Assembly: GCA_027922465.2 (NCBI GenBank)
Contig: BQMF02000220.1
Location: 186,001-250,000 of the forward strand
DNA length: 64,000 nucleotides
Direction: 5' to 3'
Origin: Turritopsis dohrnii
Taxonomy: Eukaryota > Cnidaria > Hydrozoa > Anthoathecata > Oceaniidae
Shown here: piece by piece, positions 22,745-33,560 of the stretch
Layout: the number at the start of each line of letters is the position of its first letter
Position numbering within the stretch: position 1 is the first letter of the stretch
Program-made: the position numbers and the translations under genes
The notes under the pieces: model-generated
The model's database searches: none
What the model was told of the DNA's origin: nothing
What the model saw: the letters and a program-made list of their open reading frames with translations, nothing else

Positions 22745-25480
22745 ACAATAACAAGATGCCCTTACGGGCAGAAAGATTTCTGCAAAATCAGTTGAAAAAT
22801 TAAAATATGAAAAATGAAATACTACAATAGCATTCTTGAAACTTGAATAATTTTGAATCATTGAATGGTTGAATAATTTCTACAATATTCCTAATTACAT
22901 GCTTCCAGGACATTTTGAAGGCATAATTGACACAATGAGAAACTTTATTATAATGTATATATATACTGCCAATAAACTGAACAACATTTGTTGATAGAAA
23001 ATAATATAAAAGATACATGGATCCTATCAGATATCTTAATGAGTATGATCATAAACTCAAAACATTTTTCAAAGAACATATAAATTTTGGTCATGCAAAA
23101 TACATTTATATCGACTAAAATCAACATGCATAATATAGTTAACTATATAGTCAGAAATTTTTGTTTTAGTTTGATTAACAATATGGCATGCACTTATATT
23201 CTTCATCTAAGTTGAAATTCATGATCAGTTTAAAAAAAGTCTTTAGGAAATTTAAGAAAGGTTGAATGATTTTTACAACATAACATTACATTTCTGATTA
23301 CATTCATATGCACCCAACAAAGGCATTGCAAAACTGTAATTGACACTACGCGAAACTTCATTGCATATACGTATACACCACCGATAAACTTAATTGCATC
23401 TGAATGACATAAAACATCCCTTCTTTTGGTGGGAGTACAAAATCAGCTTATGTTTATATTGATATTTTCAGATGTCAAACAGTGACTATACGTACGTAAA
23501 TCATAAACTTTAAACATTTGATATGTACTATCAATCTCTTTAATTACAAATGTAATTCCCAATATTGCAAACACAAAAACCAAACAAAGATTTTGATCAT
23601 TTAAAAAATAAACCTATGCATCCTCTAAACTTCTAAGTCACCACACACACACACACATATTTATATACTGAAAGGAAAATTTTGGGTTGTTACATGATTT
23701 GCTGTGTATTGAGTTTACAGGCAATTGGAAGATGTTTGAATTCGCTACTATATTTAGGAAAGTCATTTGTAATAAAGGACATTGACAATATATATAACTT
23801 AAAAACAAATCAAACATTAAAACATTAAAAAATTATCATCAAACATTAAAACATTACATTAAAACATCAGTAGACCCACATTTTTGATGTTGGAGCTGAG
23901 GAGGACTCTAAGCTGAGCTTCAGTATCCACAGCTTAAAAAGAATAAGCCCATACATGAAACAAACGAAGATGTTTTGTGTTTTCACTAAAAACAAACAAC
24001 AAATGTATACCTTTTTCATCACTCTTCTGTTTACAAAATGTTGAAATCTTCTTTAGAAAAGAATGATCACAGTTCAAAATAATTCGAAGTTTCTTCTAAA
24101 GATTTTGTTTTCATCTTAAAATATGTATATGCTCTTAAAAATCCATTTAATATTGACCAAAGAAACTTGTAAATCTAAAAGGGTTTCTTCGCTGGGTGAC
24201 ATGCGTTGCACGACGTTTTGGTTTCATGTAAACGCACGCATGAATTTTCAAAAAACCGCTAGGTTTGGACAGTAAGAAAAACAAGATGCCCTACCGGGCA
24301 GAAGGATTTCTGCAAGCTTTGCTGCTGAAAATGCCACAAAAATGCAACACTAGCACACTAGTCCTGCAAAACTAAGACAGTCACATCATTCAGCTCGAGA
24401 AGCATCAGCATTAAATAAACAAAAATATTGATGCGACTGACAATGTTCGTCAAGAAAGTCAGCCTACCATAACATAAAAAAGGGGCTTTTCTTTATGCTA
24501 TCGCGGAGATCATTTATGAAGATCTGTTTTTTTTGTACGAATAAGCTGAATGATTGTTACTGGATATTTGCCACCCACGTACTCCAAAAAAGTGCATCGA
24601 CACAATACGAAACTTTAATTTAACCACATTAAATATAACGAATCCTATAAAAAGATTGTGTATACTGGCGGTAACCAACATATCGTTTGGGCAGCACAAA
24701 CTAATATATAAAGTTTCTATATTGATCTCCTCAGAATGAAAAATATAAATATCACAATAATAATTACTTAGAAATTAAAGCTCATATCTAATCTAAAAGT
24801 TAAAAAAAATACAACATACGTAGGGAGAAAAGAGATAAGCTGATATAGCCAGAATACATCCAAAAATTGCTACTAAATATAGTATAAATAGCTGTATAAA
24901 GTGCATATGTTGGTGATGTTGGGGAGGAGCTGAAAGGAAGCTAAGCTGAGCTTTAAAAATCCAAAAGCTTCTAAAAATTGATTTCAAACATGCATACACA
25001 TACAAAATACACGAAGGTCTTTCATATTTAAAAAGGCTTGGAGCAAAAATAAAACAAGAAATACCTTTTCTTCCACACACCATGTATTGGCACTGTTTTC
25101 ATATTTTAAACTTCAAGAAAACTTCTTTCAAAAAACAGAATAACCACACTGTAATTTAATTTTGTGAACATGATAAGTTCCCAACAGTAATGCAATTCTT
25201 TATATAAAATTATAAGCTGTATTAACTTCTTTTAAAGCCATATTTCCATCAAAGAAACTTTTAGCAAACTACACACGTTCTTTCGCTGCCATTTTTAAAA
25301 CGTTTTGTGGACGATCACATGGCATGGCGAAAATCAGCCAATAAACTATCGCTATTTAAGTGGAGGTGGCTAAATTAGCACCCTTTCGTAGAAATCGGGC
25401 ATTATGCACCAATGACAATTAAGACGGCTTTTTTATGAACCAATGAAATTTAAGAAACAAAAATGCGTAGGTTTGGACAG
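22745..25480. repeat. Diverged tandem duplication of a ~1.2-1.5-kb unit
   Basis: Two units begin with ACAAGATGCCC..TA.CGGGCAG and GATTTCTGCAA (22747 and 24289) and end with GGTTTGGACAGTAAG (24264 and 25470). In between, matching landmarks appear in the same order, such as GACACAATACGAAACTTTA-like segments and CTAAGCTGAGCTT (23910 and 24940). Identity is low and indels are frequent, so the duplication is old. Confidence 0.6.
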
Positions 25481-25655
25481 TAAGATGAAAAAACAGAAAA
25501 ACACGGACGATCGTAAAGTATTTCTTGCTTACGCAGAAATCCAAAAAGAAGAAAACGAAAGCCGGTTGTAATAGCTTTCTTGCTTACGCAGAAATCTAAA
25601 AACATTTTTAATGATAAAACGTTTAAATGTTATTTTGCGATAGAATGCATGGCTC

Positions 25656-25687
25656 CAACCTCGATCCCAGCCCTGGGATCGAGGTTG
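25656..25687. repeat. Perfect 15-bp inverted repeat with 2-bp loop
   Basis: CAACCTCGATCCCAG, CC, then the exact complement. It is GC-rich against the AT-rich surroundings and is itself bracketed by direct copies of GCATGGCTC (about 25647 and 25689). Confidence 0.9.
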
Positions 25688-25975
25688 TGCATGGCTCTCC
25701 ACGTAGTTTGCCCGCGCAGTAGGTCTAAACAATCCGTTTCCAAAATCGTTTTTTAAAAACGTTTTTTTACGTTTTTAAAAAAACGTTTTTTTACGTTTTT
25801 GAAAAAACGTTTTTAAAAACGTTAAAAACGTTTTTAAAAAACGTTAAAAACGTTTTTCAAAAAACGTTAAAACGTTTTTTCGTTTTTAAAAAAACGTTTT
25901 TCCAAAAATAAAAAACGTTTTTAACGTTTTCTAACGTTTTATCGTTTGTTATCAAAATCCCCTGGACAGTCACTA

Positions 25976-26810
25976 TACAATATGTATAAACGTATATAAT
26001 CAGTCTTTTATTTGATTAGTATAAAAAGGGGATTGGTCTTAGATGACTGTAATACCACTTACGTCATCTTATAATTCAAATGGTTAAGGGATTCCTGTGT
26101 CCAAAATGATATTTCAAGGGATAATAGAACTCACAAAGTTGTTTAAGAACTCTTTTTACAGTTTGGAAATTTTGTTTCCTTGGGCAGATATTTCAATTTA
26201 AAAATGTTCAAATTATGCAACACATAATTATGACGTAATAAGATATAGTATTTTGTTAGTATTTTGTTACTTCTGAATTAGTAAATATTATGACTTCATT
26301 CTTCTATAAATCAACTCAGAGTGGAAGCCTTTACTTCAAAGTAACTTACAAGGGTGTAGTATTAATCATATCTAAAGTTATTGCAATGAAGTGTTAGTTA
26401 CCATCTTATTACATCATAAATATGCATTGCATAAATTAAATGTAAGATTTTAAAAACGAAATATCTCAGAAACTATAAATAATTATGAAAAACTGAAAAG
26501 AGACTTGTTAAACAACTTTTTGAGCTCTATCATATTTGTAAATATCATTTTGGATGCAGGAATCCCTTTTCCCCTTTTCTGGTCAAAAAGAAATTGAATA
26601 AGTTTTCATTTTTCACACAGCAGATATATATATATGGCTAGGTTCAGGGGAACTAAGGAGCTCAATACTGTATAGCCAAATATGTCAACTCACATGATAA
26701 TTTGAGTATAATGTGTGACACACACATTTTGGTTATCACACACACTCTAAAATCTTTTTTTTTTGAAATTCCTTATCAGAAATAAAAATTTTGTGGAATA
26801 TATATATGTA
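25976..26810. other. Non-coding, nothing recognised
   Basis: AT-rich sequence between two TIR elements. No coding or repeat signal beyond simple AT microsatellite (TATATATATATGG near 26622). Confidence 0.4.
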
Positions 26811-27127
26811 CCTTATTACTTGAAATGTGTAAAGCAAGTAATTAACGCGAATTTGAAAATTTCGCGTTAATTAATGTACTTTTAATTAATGATGGCACAA
26901 TTTTCTCCTACGTTAATTTTATCAAAAAAATTTATAACATTTTTGTATCTTCTCTTGCCACCTTTTCTGTCTCAAAGTCAGTATCTGCTTCATAATCACT
27001 GTCATCATTATGGTCATCGTGTTAATTACTACACACTTTTAAATCTTTATGACGATTCGCATTAATTTCTGATCTTGTTAATTTATTGACCGTTAATTAC
27101 TTGCTTTACACATTTCATGTAATAAGG
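26811..27127. mobile_element. 317-bp TIR element, CCTTATTACTTG termini, TTAATTA keyword
   Basis: Inverted termini of about 38 bases start CCTTATTACTTGAAATGTGT, with few mismatches between ends, and TA flanks both sides (26809-26810, 27128-27129). TTAATTAACG / CGCGTTAATTAA words recur next to both ends. No coding capacity. Its first six bases are the same as those of the unrelated-looking element at 28390-29026. Confidence 0.88.
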
Positions 27128-27129
27128 TA

Positions 27130-27880
27130 GTTTTCGTCAAATCTTCATTTTGCTACTTTTCATACTGTTTCCAGTAATTCAATTGTTGAGTGCATTCTAT
27201 TGTAAATATTACAGAGTTAAAATTTCAAAAAGTTCTCTTCTGGAACTGTTGGATATATAAACCTCACACACATTTTATTTTTCTACGTTGGCGTCTCTGT
27301 ATAGCATATATCAATATTTCGTAAATCTGAGAGAAAAAGTCAGGGTTTTTTCTTATATTTCATCTGAATTTATAACCCTTATAATAACCTCCCTTGGAGA
27401 CACGTGGTTGCCAATTGAAAGAAGGGAGCTACACACAAGACCTTCGCTTGACAGTGGAGCGGAATACTAAGATAGACATGCATGCAATGCGCCCTGTACA
27501 TAATAAAAACGCCCTGACGACATTGTTTAAGAGTATGTTTATCTGCCAATATGAGACCATCAAACTTATTGGTGAAAATTCTTATGAAAGCGTTTGAATA
27601 ACTGAGGCATAGCCTGACCCTAACCTCACTGACCCAAACAAATTTAACAAGGTTTCAGGCTCAAAATATAGATTTCAACATTTCAAAAAGAGGTTTTGTT
27701 GTGTTATGTTTTCCTATATTTTAGATGCCTTTCTAATCCATGCAAACTGTAAAATTAGATGTCACTCCATAGCCACAAATCGTACGGCATTCAAATTCCA
27801 ATTTGAATGTTTTTTTGAATTCGAATGTTGATCTCAGTTTTAACGACTTATAACGCCATTTTTTTAAGAAATATGAAAAA
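27130..27880. other. Non-coding, nothing recognised
   Basis: Short plus-strand open frames at 27288-27597 lack splice signals or similarity to known families. No repeat was identified. Confidence 0.35.
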
Positions 27881-27999
27881 ATTCAAGTAAGAAAATTAAG
27901 AATCACTCTAGAATATTTGAGGCTCGTTTATTATGAATTTTTAAGAATCACAAGGCTTAGCTCGAATTATGTAATTCTTATAAAAAAAATGAGTGTAAC
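27881..27999. mobile_element. Probable fragment of an ATAAG-type TIR element
   Basis: Contains TAAGAATC words, GAGGCTCG, and a right end TTCTTATAAAAAAAATGAGTG followed by TA, resembling the terminus of the 37807 family. It breaks the distal end of the LINE reverse transcriptase just after the YADDT block. The left end was not resolved. Confidence 0.5.
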
Positions 28000-28149
28000 A
28001 CAGTATCGTCTGCGTATTTGATGATACTACAATGACGTAATACACTATTTATATCGTTTATTTGCAAAAGAAACAGATCAAGAATAGATCCCTGTGGAAC
28101 TCCACGACATACACAAAACTCGTTCGATAAAGTTCCATTATAATCAATA

Positions 28150-28384
28150 CACCTTTCCCGTAATTGATTGCGCAATATTTTTATCATGCTCTACCTCGTT
28201 TTCAATATGCTATACCATGACAACCGAATCTCCCGTGCTCAATCATTAACACTATATCACAATCATTACACTAATTGCTCATTACTGAAATGAGTCCCGT
28301 ACCATTCTGTTACCATATCAACCTTTGCGAAAACGAGGCGGAGTATGGTAAAAAAGTATTGCGCAATCAATTACGGGAAAGGTG
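28150..28384. mobile_element. 235-bp foldback TIR element inside the LINE
   Basis: Ends are inverted repeats of about 50 bases beginning CACCTTTCCCGTAATTGATT, differing at only a handful of positions, with TA on both sides (28148-28149, 28385-28386). There is no coding capacity and little unique sequence between the arms. It abuts the next element with three bases between them. Confidence 0.85.
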
Positions 28385-28389
28385 TATTA

Positions 28390-29026
28390 CCTTATCGGTA
28401 AAAAAAAGTCGGCAAAAATGTAAGTCGGCAAAAATAAAAAGTCGGCAAAAAAATTAGATACTTGGATAAAATTTAGTCACTTTTTGCCGACTAAATTTTC
28501 GAGTTTAGTCACTTTTTGCCGACCAATTTCCAAGAGAAAAAATGACGAAGAAAGTTTGGATAATTTGAAAATTTTTTTAAGAAATAAAAGGTTAGGTAAA
28601 TTAGGTTAATTAGTCAATTTCAATAACAACAGTTTTTTTCTTCATTCGTGTATTTTTGTTATTTTGTTCTTCTTGTTCAGTTTGTGTTTGTCCTAGCTGC
28701 ACTTGTTCTTCTTCATACAATTTGATTTCAAATACATTTTCATACTACTAAACGCAAAAAGCACCTGATACGAATTGGCAACACAGAGAAGAAAAATCGC
28801 CAAAAAGTAGTTTGGCAAGTAGTTTTTGGCATAAAAAAAAAGTCGGCAAAAAAGTTAAGTCAGTAAAAAAAAAGTCGGCAAAAAAGTTTGGTCGGTAAAA
28901 AAAAAGTCGGCAAAAAAGTTTGGTCGGTAAAAAAAAAGTCGGCAAAAGTTTTAGTCGGCAAAAAATATTAGTTTACACCTAGCCAAAATTTAGTCACTTT
29001 TTGCCAACTTTTTTTTACTGATAAGG
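28390..29026. mobile_element. 637-bp TIR element, CCTTATCGG termini, GTCGGCAAAAA keyword
   Basis: Inverted ends begin CCTTATCGGTAAAAAAAAGT and TA flanks both sides (28388-28389, 29027-29028). The word GTCGGCAAAAA or its complement TTTTTGCCGAC occurs more than a dozen times, forward near the left end, inverted at 28485-28525, then forward again at 28805-28965 and inverted at 28990-29015. No transposase frame. Confidence 0.9.
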
Positions 29027-30299
29027 TATCTGGCGTCTGTTAAGTAGATAACTCTCAAACCAAGCAAGTTCGTTTCCGGTAATTCCATACGACGGCAATT
29101 TCGTAAGCAATGAAGAATGGCTAACGGTGTCAAAAGCTTTGGCAAGATCCAGAAATATAACACCAATGAGAAGTCCTGAGTCCATGTTTTTACGAATATC
29201 GTCAACAAGCAGTGTTGGTGCCAATTCGGTCGATCTGTTACTTCTGAAACCAAATTGATACATGGATAAAAGATGATGAGTCTCAAGGTAATTCATCAGC
29301 TGACGGTGGACAATCCTTTCTAGAACTTTCGACAAACATGGTAACACTGATATCGGACGGTAATTGTTCTGGTCGCCTGATATACCCAATTTAAAAATTG
29401 GTGTTGTTTTAGATATTTTCCATATAGCTGGGACATCACTCGATACCAAAGGAACGATTGATTATGTAGCACAACGGTTTCGGAATTGACGGTGCAACAT
29501 CTTTCAGTAGATTGGGTGGTAAGTCGTCATGTAAGGCCACATGATTTCTTGTGTTTCAGTTCGGACAGTTCTTTTTCGATTTTTTCAGGGGAAACCGATT
29601 TGAAAGAAAACGACTTCTTCTGGCATCTTCCATATAAAATTGTTAAGAGTTGGCAGTTTGCTCAATAAGTTATGTGCTACTGTGCTGAAGAACTTTCCGA
29701 ACTCATCTGTTCATAATTTATTGAGAGTTTCAGCATTTCTATTCACTTTTGATTTCTTTGGAAAGATTGTTTCAAGAGATTTCCAAAACATATCTGGATT
29801 GTAAACGTTCTCGCGAAGTATGTTTCAACTGTATTTTTGTCTGGCTGACTTGTTCATATTATTTACTTTGTTACGCTGGAAGGTTTTACCAAGATAAACG
29901 TTAGACCAGTCAGAATCTGGGGGTCAAAGATCTTGAAAAAATGGTTGACGTCATTTAGTGAACAATCCCTTAGCTACTAACTCAAAAATAATTGAGTTAC
30001 TTACTCGAGAAATGGACACTGGACACTTTGTTCAGGTCCTACGTACGTGAACATTTGAGGCATAACTGACCTCCATGAGTGGACACAGAAACATTTTTTC
30101 TCTAAACATTTATTGGCAGCCAAGCGATTGTTTTCTTTTTATCCACTCCACGACTTTTTCTTGACAAGGGATATATTTACAAGGTAATTCTTCTAAACCA
30201 TACCCTCCTCAATATTAAGCAAAAGAAAACTTCTTAGAAGTTTAATGATAAAACTGATATGTTAAAAGTGTATTTATTACTTCTTTGCTATTTCCCCTT

Positions 30300-30456
30300 G
30301 CAGATTTATTTATTTATTTATTTATTTATTATTTATTTGGTAAAGAAGGTCATAAGTACAAATGTCAGTGATGTCACTGATGTGGACCTACTATAATTTG
30401 AATATTATATTAAAATAGTTAAAATACGTAAAATATAAATGGATGATAAAATTCTG

Positions 30457-30494
<38 letters not shown>

Positions 30495-33400
30495 AAAATT
30501 GCGACAGAGTTAAAGACTAAAGGTTAATCAAGGCAGTGAAAATGAATTTCCGATACCCAGTATAATTAGGACTGGAAAAACAACAGCCTGGCAGGTTAAA
30601 ATCAGACTAAACATAAAACCTAAAAATCTAATAATATATTCAAATAGCATAAAAATTTATGAATGAAAACCAAAGGCTATGACTGTGCTATGAGTTGGCT
30701 GAGGAGCAAACTTGTACAAGGTGGGTAAGACAGAATTAGGTGTCATGTTGAGCCTATATCAATGGTAGAACTTGTGATGATAAGAGGCTACAAAAACATA
30801 AGGCTGCAGCAAGTAATACTATATAGAACACATCACCAGTAGACACGTAAGAAGAATTAGGTACCACTAAAACATTAACAAGAATCGTAGAATCTGGTGC
30901 AATTAGGCAATTGAGTATAAATGCTTACGATATCCCCTATATTACACTTAGTAAAGATCTAGAAATAGACATAGGTTGCATAATCTAGGGCACGGCCAAT
31001 AGCACAAGATCCAAAGGTAATTTTATGTAGATGGTCAGACTTGGTTAGTTCATTTTTGAACGACTCATAGGACTTCTTTCTCGTATCATTTGGTATATTG
31101 TTCCACACATTTGGAGCTCGGTAAGAGAAGGATTTCTTGAAGATGGAATATTTGTAGCTATTTATATCCAGTTTCAGCTCATTTCTTGTTCTACGAGTGT
31201 TACTTTTGCAGATGAGATTTGTGAGACGAGGTGGGCAGTTTTCATAGTAGATCTTGTGGGTTTTGCATGCAACTGCTCGTTTGTAGTAAAATTCAAGGGG
31301 TCTCCATTTTGCCTTATCCAGGACTGCTTCATCTGTGATATTCTTTCTCAGCTTTTTAACAAATTTGGCAGCACGAATGTGGATTTTGTTTAGCTCGTGA
31401 AGACTGGAGGAGTTTCCCCACACTAAAATTCCATACAAGATAGATGGCAGAGTTCCTCTGGTGTACACTGTTTCAAGGACTTGATAGGGCATACCTCTCA
31501 TCTGATATAGTTTCTTTAATTTTACAGAAAATGACTTGCATTGAGATTGAACATGAGTCTCCCAAGACAGCTTTGAGTCAATCGTAACTCCGAGGCACTT
31601 TGCACTATCGACTACATCAATACATATATTATTTATTTTGACACTCTGCAATGGACCAATAAAGTTGGTACGGGAAATAATCATCAATTGACACTCTGCT
31701 GGATGAATTGTGAGTGAATTTCTGGAGGTATATTCAACCAGATTACTTCAGGCATGTCGTTAACATTTATTGAGAAGCATGTTGGTCCTATGAGAGATCC
31801 TTGAGGGACTCCAAAATCAGTGTTAGTTTTTTGTGATGTAACGTTGTTTACTTTGGTGCATTGCGTTCTCCCCGATAAGTAACTGGTAATGTAATCGAAT
31901 AGGTCTCCTGAAATCCCAGCTGCAGCAAGCTTCTTCAGAAGAATCGGATGTGACACACTGTCGAACGCTTTTTTCAAGTCGATGAAAAGGACTGCAACTA
32001 CTTTTCCTTCATTCATAGCTCTATACCATTTTTCTGTCATTGTTAATAATACATCTTCTGTGGAATGCTGCTTCCTAAACCCCCATTGGTGGGATGACAG
32101 GATGTTGTGAGTTTGTAAGTGGTTTGTTAATATGGAGCATACGTAGTGTTCTACAATCTTACTTGGGATGCTCAGGAGGGAAATAGGTCTGTAATTTTTA
32201 CTTCCTTTTTTGTGAATGCAGGTAACCTTAGCATTTTTCCACTCTTGAGGAAACTTTCCTGTTTCAGTGCTTTTACGAAACACTTTAAAAAGACCATGAA
32301 CTGTGGATTCTTCACAAAGTCTCAGAACTTTGGGTAGTATATTGTCTGGACCACAAGCCTTCCCTGGTTTTACTGCTGATTGGAAGGATTTCATGAAGAG
32401 ATTGGAGTCAGCTTTAATCTCACTAACAGTTGATGTGACTCGGTATATATGGCTGAGATCATCTTTCTGTGTTGGTAGTTTCAGAGCTAATTCTTTTCCT
32501 ATGTTAGCAAAGAATCGATTCATTACTTCAGCTTTCTCTTTGGGATTGATTACAGCTTTATTGTTAATATTTAGGGTACCAATGTTGTTGTTCACGCCTC
32601 TAAACGCTTTTACTGTTCTCCAGAAAGTTTTGGAACTGGAAGATTTTTCGAATTGGTTTTTCCAGTATTCTGATTTTGCCTTTCTAATCAGAGCTGTACA
32701 TCTGTTTCTCATCCTTTTGAAATCCTTCCATTTTGGAGAATCTTTTGGTGCACTTTTGGCTTGCATAAAAAGCTTGTATCGTTGGTTCAGGGCTTTCCTT
32801 ATTTCTGTGTTCATCCAGCATAGGCTATTTGTTCTTATTTTAACCTTTCGAGATTTTACATGATCTGATAATGTTTGGTGAAATAGCTGTTGCCAACACC
32901 ATAGGGCGTCATCTTCATCATCAAATAAGTCAATCAGGTCCCAAGGTGTGGAATGGAGGTCTTTTTGTAACTGATTTGTGTTAATATTACGATAGTTGCG
33001 AACTGTAACAAGCTTACGAGGTACTGGTCTTGCATAGAGTTTGTACACAGCATAGATGAGATTATGATCTGATATGCAGGATTCGTAGGTACCACTTCAT
33101 ATTACTTTGTGTGTATCAGAGGTGATTGCATGATCGATAAGTGTTTTTGAAGTTCTTGTGATTCTTGTGTAGTTCTTTATTACGTTTGATAAGTTGTAGC
33201 CATTTAAGGTTTGTTTGAGAGATCTGGCTAGAGGGTGGTTTGATTCATCTGCCAGGTCAATATTCAGATCACCCAGCAATAGCAAATTTCTTCGATGACA
33301 GATCTTGTCAAAAACAGGAATTATCTCGTTGATAAAATTTTTGCCTTTCGGTGGACGATATATACATGCAAGTACAAGTCTTTGTGAACGAACAATTATC

Positions 33401-33560
33401 TCAAGCCAGAGGGATTCAATGTTTTTATAATTCGTTTCAATGTCCATTTCATGCACATCCAGAAAGTGCTTGTGATATACAAGGACTCCACCCCAGTTGT
33501 TCTCCTCTAGTAAGGGAGGAGGAGTCGAAGAGATAGTCGGTCTAGTGCAAAGCAAGTTAT
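30300..33560 (-). mobile_element. 5'-truncated LINE (endonuclease plus reverse transcriptase), defective
   Basis: Minus-strand 33555-33097 encodes the C-terminal half of an apurinic-like endonuclease (LACIYRPPKG, LLLGDLNIDL), then a single TGA at 33097-33099, and the same frame continues with SDHNLIY and the linker into RT (33048-31684: NYRPISLLSIPSKIVE, FIDLKKAFDSVSHPILLKKL, GVPQGSLIGP). Directly after NVNDMPEV a deletion has removed the FADD/YADD catalytic palm and shifted the frame; thumb and C-terminus continue at 31745-30959 (TIHPAECQLMIISRT). The 3' untranslated part ends in an AAAT microsatellite at 30303-30335. CR1/jockey-like. Not mobile by itself. Confidence 0.9.
30461..30491 (+). 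repeat. Poly(A) run of about 31 bases
   Basis: Uninterrupted A homopolymer inside the LINE 3' region, poly(T) in the LINE orientation. It is either a decayed nested tail or slippage. Confidence 0.9.

Larger units (their letters stand above)
21233..25973. mobile_element. 4.7-kb TIR-bounded composite with AAAACGTTTTT keyword arrays
   Basis: The outer ends are inverted copies of GTGACTGTCCAGGGGATTTT (followed by GATAACAAAC), each flanked by TA (21231-21232, 25974-25975). Subterminal zones at 21260-21350, 21710-21815 and 25740-25950 are dense in AAAACGTTTTT palindromes. No transposase frame is readable inside. The interior holds a diverged tandem duplication (22745-25480, listed separately). Because a partial copy of the terminus (CCAGCGGATTTTGG, 21830) occurs internally, the outer pair could come from two elements, not one. 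Confidence 0.65.
28000..29930 (-). mobile_element. LINE reverse-transcriptase remnant split by two TIR elements
   Basis: Reading right to left, 29930-29027 encodes decayed linker and fingers, then clear RT blocks (NNYRPISVLPCLSKVLER and FLDLAKAFDTVSHSSLLTKL, within 29449-29030), ending at NRRQ. The remaining palm resumes at 28147-28000 with CRGVPQGSIL and YADDT. Between them sit two adjacent TIR elements, 28390-29026 and 28150-28384. The upstream part has several stops. CR1/jockey-like by motif. Inactive. Confidence 0.85.

Noticed and set aside
21233..25973. Autonomous DNA transposon of 4.7 kb
   Set aside because: No transposase frame of useful length is present inside despite the good outer TIR pair.
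32146..32863. Plus-strand 186-codon open frame
   Set aside because: Antisense of the LINE reverse transcriptase; no family resemblance.
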